Positions 61,810 to 64,000 of a DNA stretch of 64,000 nt are shown here, piece by piece. The notes under the pieces were generated by a model. That model saw nothing but the letters and a program-made list of their open reading frames with translations, searched no databases and was not told where the DNA came from. Origin of the DNA: Stakelama portus (lineage in GTDB: Bacteria > Pseudomonadota > Alphaproteobacteria > Sphingomonadales > Sphingomonadaceae); the NCBI RefSeq assembly GCF_003171655.1, contig NZ_QFZL01000002.1, positions 372,001 through 436,000 on the forward strand. The letters are read 5' to 3'. Both the position numbers and the translations under genes were made by a program. Within the stretch, counting starts at the first letter, position 1. Each line of letters starts with the position of its first letter.

Positions 61810-63756
61810 ATGCGAATCCTTTTCTCCCTTCTGGCGCTGATCGCGCTCGCCCCTCTGCCCGCCGCGGCGCAAAGCGGGGATGGTTCGTCCGAAATGCGCG
61901 TCGCCCCGATCCTGACCACGCCCGAAGCGCGGGACGTATGGACCCATGCAAAGCCCGAAGAGGCACGTGTCACGCATGTCTCGCTCGACCTGACTGCCGA
62001 TTTCGACGCCAAAGAAATGCGCGGCACCGCGACGCTGGAAGTGATTTTCGCGCAGGGAGCGAAGCAGGTTATTCTCGACGACGCCGGGCTGGTGATCGAA
62101 AGCATCACCGATGTCGAAGGCGCGCCGCTCGAATGGCATGTCGGCGAGGCATCGCCCAATATTGGCGCACCGCTGATCATCGCCCTGCCCCGTGCCGATG
62201 CGGCGATCAGCAAGCCCGACGATCCGCAACCCAATATGCGCGTCATCCATATCCGCTATCGCTCGGCACCGGGCGCGAGTGCGCTGCAATGGCTGCCGCC
62301 CGAACTGACGGCGGGCAAGGCGCATCCCTATCTGTTCAGCCAGGGTCAGGCGATCGAGAATCGCAGCTGGATTCCCACGCAGGATTCGCCCGGCATTCGC
62401 CAGACCTGGGACGCCACGATCACGGTTCCTGCGGATCTGGTCGCAGTGATGAGCGGCAACCGCATGATTCCCGATGGCGTGGCGGCGGGCGACAGCCATC
62501 GCAGCTTCTATTTCGTGATGGACAAGCCGGTGCCGCCCTATCTGATCGCGATGGCGGTCGGAAATCTGAAGTTCCGGGAGCTTGGCCCGCGCACCGGCGT
62601 GTGGACCGAGCCGGAAATGCTCGACAAGGCGGCCTATGAATTCGCCGATGTCGAAAAGATGGTCGATGCGGCGGAATCGCTTTACGGCCCCTATCGCTGG
62701 GGTCGCTATGACATGCTGCTGCTGCCGCCGAGCTTTCCCTATGGCGGCATGGAAAATCCGACGCTGACCTTCCTCACGCCGACGCTGCTGACCGGCGACC
62801 GTTCGAACACCGATGTCGTCGCGCATGAGCTGGCGCATAGCTGGTCGGGCAATCTCGTCACCAACGCCACCTGGTCGGACAGCTGGCTCAACGAAGGCTT
62901 CACCACCTATTTCGAAAACCGGATCATGGAGGCGCTCTATGGTCCCGAACGCGCCGCCATGTATTCGGATCTCGACTGGGACGGCATGGAGCGCGACATC
63001 AAGGCCGCCGGCGGCAGTGATGCGCCGAGCACGCGGTTGCACGGCGATCCGGGCGAAACGTTCGGCCAGCTCGATTATTTCAAGGGATCGAACTTCCTGC
63101 GGATGATCGAACACACTGTCGGCCGCGAGCGGTTCGATGCATATCTGAAAGGCTATTTCGATCGTCACGCCTTTCAGCCGCAGACGACTGCCGGCTTCCT
63201 TGCCGATATTCGCGAGCATCTGGTGCAGGGCGACGAAGCGCTGGAAGCGAAGCTGAAGCTCGACCAATGGGCCTATCAGCCCGGCCTGCCCGACAATGCC
63301 GTGCATATCGAATCGGCGACGCTGGCCAAGGTCGACGCCGATCTGGCGGCATTCAAATCGGGCGCTGCCGTGTCGGCGATCGACACCGATGGGTGGAGCA
63401 CGCAGGAATGGCTGCGCTTCCTCAACGGCCTGCCGCGCGAACTGCCCGAGGCACGGCTTGCCGAGCTGGACGACACGCTGCACCTGTCGCAATCGACCAA
63501 TGCCTATGTCCGCTCGGCATGGCTCGAACTGGCGATCGCCAACCGCTATGAGCCCGCACTGCCCGCGCTGTATGAATTTGCAGGTCAGGTCGGGCGCGGG
63601 CTGCTGATCCGTCCGCTCTATGCCGGACTGATGGCGCAAGGCGAATGGGGCGCGAAGATCGCCGCTGACCTGTTCGAAAAGTCGAAGGCGACTTATCACC
63701 CGACCACGGCGGCGCAGATCGCGCGGATCGTGAGCGGCACGGCGACGGGCGAATAG
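61810..63756 (+). CDS. Exported M1 aminopeptidase, leukotriene A4 hydrolase-like
   Basis: 648 residues with a signal peptide (ILFSLLALIALAPLPAAAQ). The M1 motifs are complete: PSFPYGGMENPTLTF, HELAHSWSGN (two His and the general base Glu) and WLNEGFTTYFENRI with the third ligand. The C-terminal about 130 residues resemble the LTA4H-C helical domain. Expected to clip peptides in the periplasm. It differs in type from the M1 pair at the left edge. Followed by 119 bases without a gene. Confidence 0.95.
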   Translation: MRILFSLLALIALAPLPAAAQSGDGSSEMRVAPILTTPEARDVWTHAKPEEARVTHVSLDLTADFDAKEMRGTATLEVIFAQGAKQVILDDAGLVIESITDVEGAPLEWHVGEASPNIGAPLIIALPRADAAISKPDDPQPNMRVIHIRYRSAPGASALQWLPPELTAGKAHPYLFSQGQAIENRSWIPTQDSPGIRQTWDATITVPADLVAVMSGNRMIPDGVAAGDSHRSFYFVMDKPVPPYLIAMAVGNLKFRELGPRTGVWTEPEMLDKAAYEFADVEKMVDAAESLYGPYRWGRYDMLLLPPSFPYGGMENPTLTFLTPTLLTGDRSNTDVVAHELAHSWSGNLVTNATWSDSWLNEGFTTYFENRIMEALYGPERAAMYSDLDWDGMERDIKAAGGSDAPSTRLHGDPGETFGQLDYFKGSNFLRMIEHTVGRERFDAYLKGYFDRHAFQPQTTAGFLADIREHLVQGDEALEAKLKLDQWAYQPGLPDNAVHIESATLAKVDADLAAFKSGAAVSAIDTDGWSTQEWLRFLNGLPRELPEARLAELDDTLHLSQSTNAYVRSAWLELAIANRYEPALPALYEFAGQVGRGLLIRPLYAGLMAQGEWGAKIAADLFEKSKATYHPTTAAQIARIVSGTATGE

Positions 63757-63875
63757 GCAACGCTTGCGGGACGTCGTGGCCCCGGCCCCGGCATCCCGCG
63801 CAGCGCGGTCATTGACGGTTCATCCCCTCGCCGCAAGGATGGCGCGACAACGACGCATCCGGGGGGAGCAATGCC

Positions 63876-64000
63876 ATGTTGACTGCAATGATCGCGATCG
63901 GGCTGGCCGGAACGCCCCCGTGCGACTTTCCCGAGCAATGGGCCTATTGGCTGCGCATCCCCGAAATGCCGGCGCGGCCCGGTGCGACGCTGCGGCTCGA
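63876..64000 (+). CDS. N-terminal part of an exported protein (cut by window end)
   Basis: 41 codons from ATG 63876, with GGGGGGAG at 63861-63868. The start MLTAMIAIGLAGTPPCDF is hydrophobic, like a short signal peptide or anchor, followed by EQWAYWLRIPEMPARPG. Too little to identify. Confidence 0.55.
   Translation, partial: MLTAMIAIGLAGTPPCDFPEQWAYWLRIPEMPARPGATLRL

Overview
The window is about 64 kb of high-GC chromosomal DNA, packed with genes on both strands. It most likely comes from an alphaproteobacterium of the Sphingomonadales. The support is the clpX-clpP-tig block, gatCAB order, the comF-grxC-nitrilase-DUF1178 cluster, xerD-accA beside aroKB, TonB-receptor and M1-peptidase genes, and intergenic palindromes of the sphingomonad type (for example CTTCGACAAGCTCAG). 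The genus cannot be decided from the sequence alone. I see no phage, insertion sequence, integrase other than XerD, CRISPR array or rRNA. The region looks like core chromosome.

Layout. 1-4 kb: two tandem secreted M1 peptidase genes (the first cut by the window edge), a membrane protein and a diguanylate cyclase. 4-9.5 kb (minus strand): tig, a family 2 glycosyltransferase, clpP and clpX, followed by tRNA-Leu. 9.6-15.8 kb: small exported or hypothetical proteins, an AEC permease, an unusual Nramp-like transporter with a periplasmic cyclophilin, and a thioesterase. 15.9-21.2 kb: gatC-gatA-gatB and a DUF4153 membrane protein. 21.4-26.6 kb (plus strand): a DUF3089 hydrolase, ruvX, an MFS permease, pyrB and a degenerate dihydroorotase homologue. 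26.6-30.5 kb: a ParA ATPase, an RHH-like protein and a TPR-SPOR protein, divergent from a Sel1-SPOR protein. 30.6-36.2 kb: serB, miaA and the ilvB-ilvH-ilvC operon. 36.3-41.7 kb: a YceI protein, a TonB receptor and folE-folM-like-folB. 41.8-48.9 kb: yqiJ-yqiK (flotillin), a minimal HExxH protein, and leuA lying between two BLUF blue-light sensor genes, then a lipoprotein and a SWIB protein. 49-55.5 kb: a carboxylesterase, tRNA-Arg, comF-grxC-nitrilase-DUF1178, a methyltransferase, mutT and two Flp pilins. 55.5-64 kb: accA, xerD, a large secreted protein, aroK-aroB, and a third M1-family aminopeptidase.

Points of most interest. (1) leuA has a 15-codon leucine-rich leader peptide whose stop codon lies in the 5' arm of an 11-bp hairpin: a textbook attenuator layout. 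(2) leuA is flanked by two BLUF genes, one of which has lost the conserved Trp. (3) An orphan ParA and RHH protein sit in an operon with one SPOR protein and head-to-head with another. (4) The gene fused by overlap to pyrB encodes a dihydroorotase homologue that lacks the metal ligands. (5) Several palindromic repeats sit inside operons (gat, ilv), and one supplies the ribosome binding site of ilvH; a different repeat abuts or forms the TAG stop codon of two unrelated genes.

All functional calls rest on reading motifs and family resemblance by eye; no database search was run.
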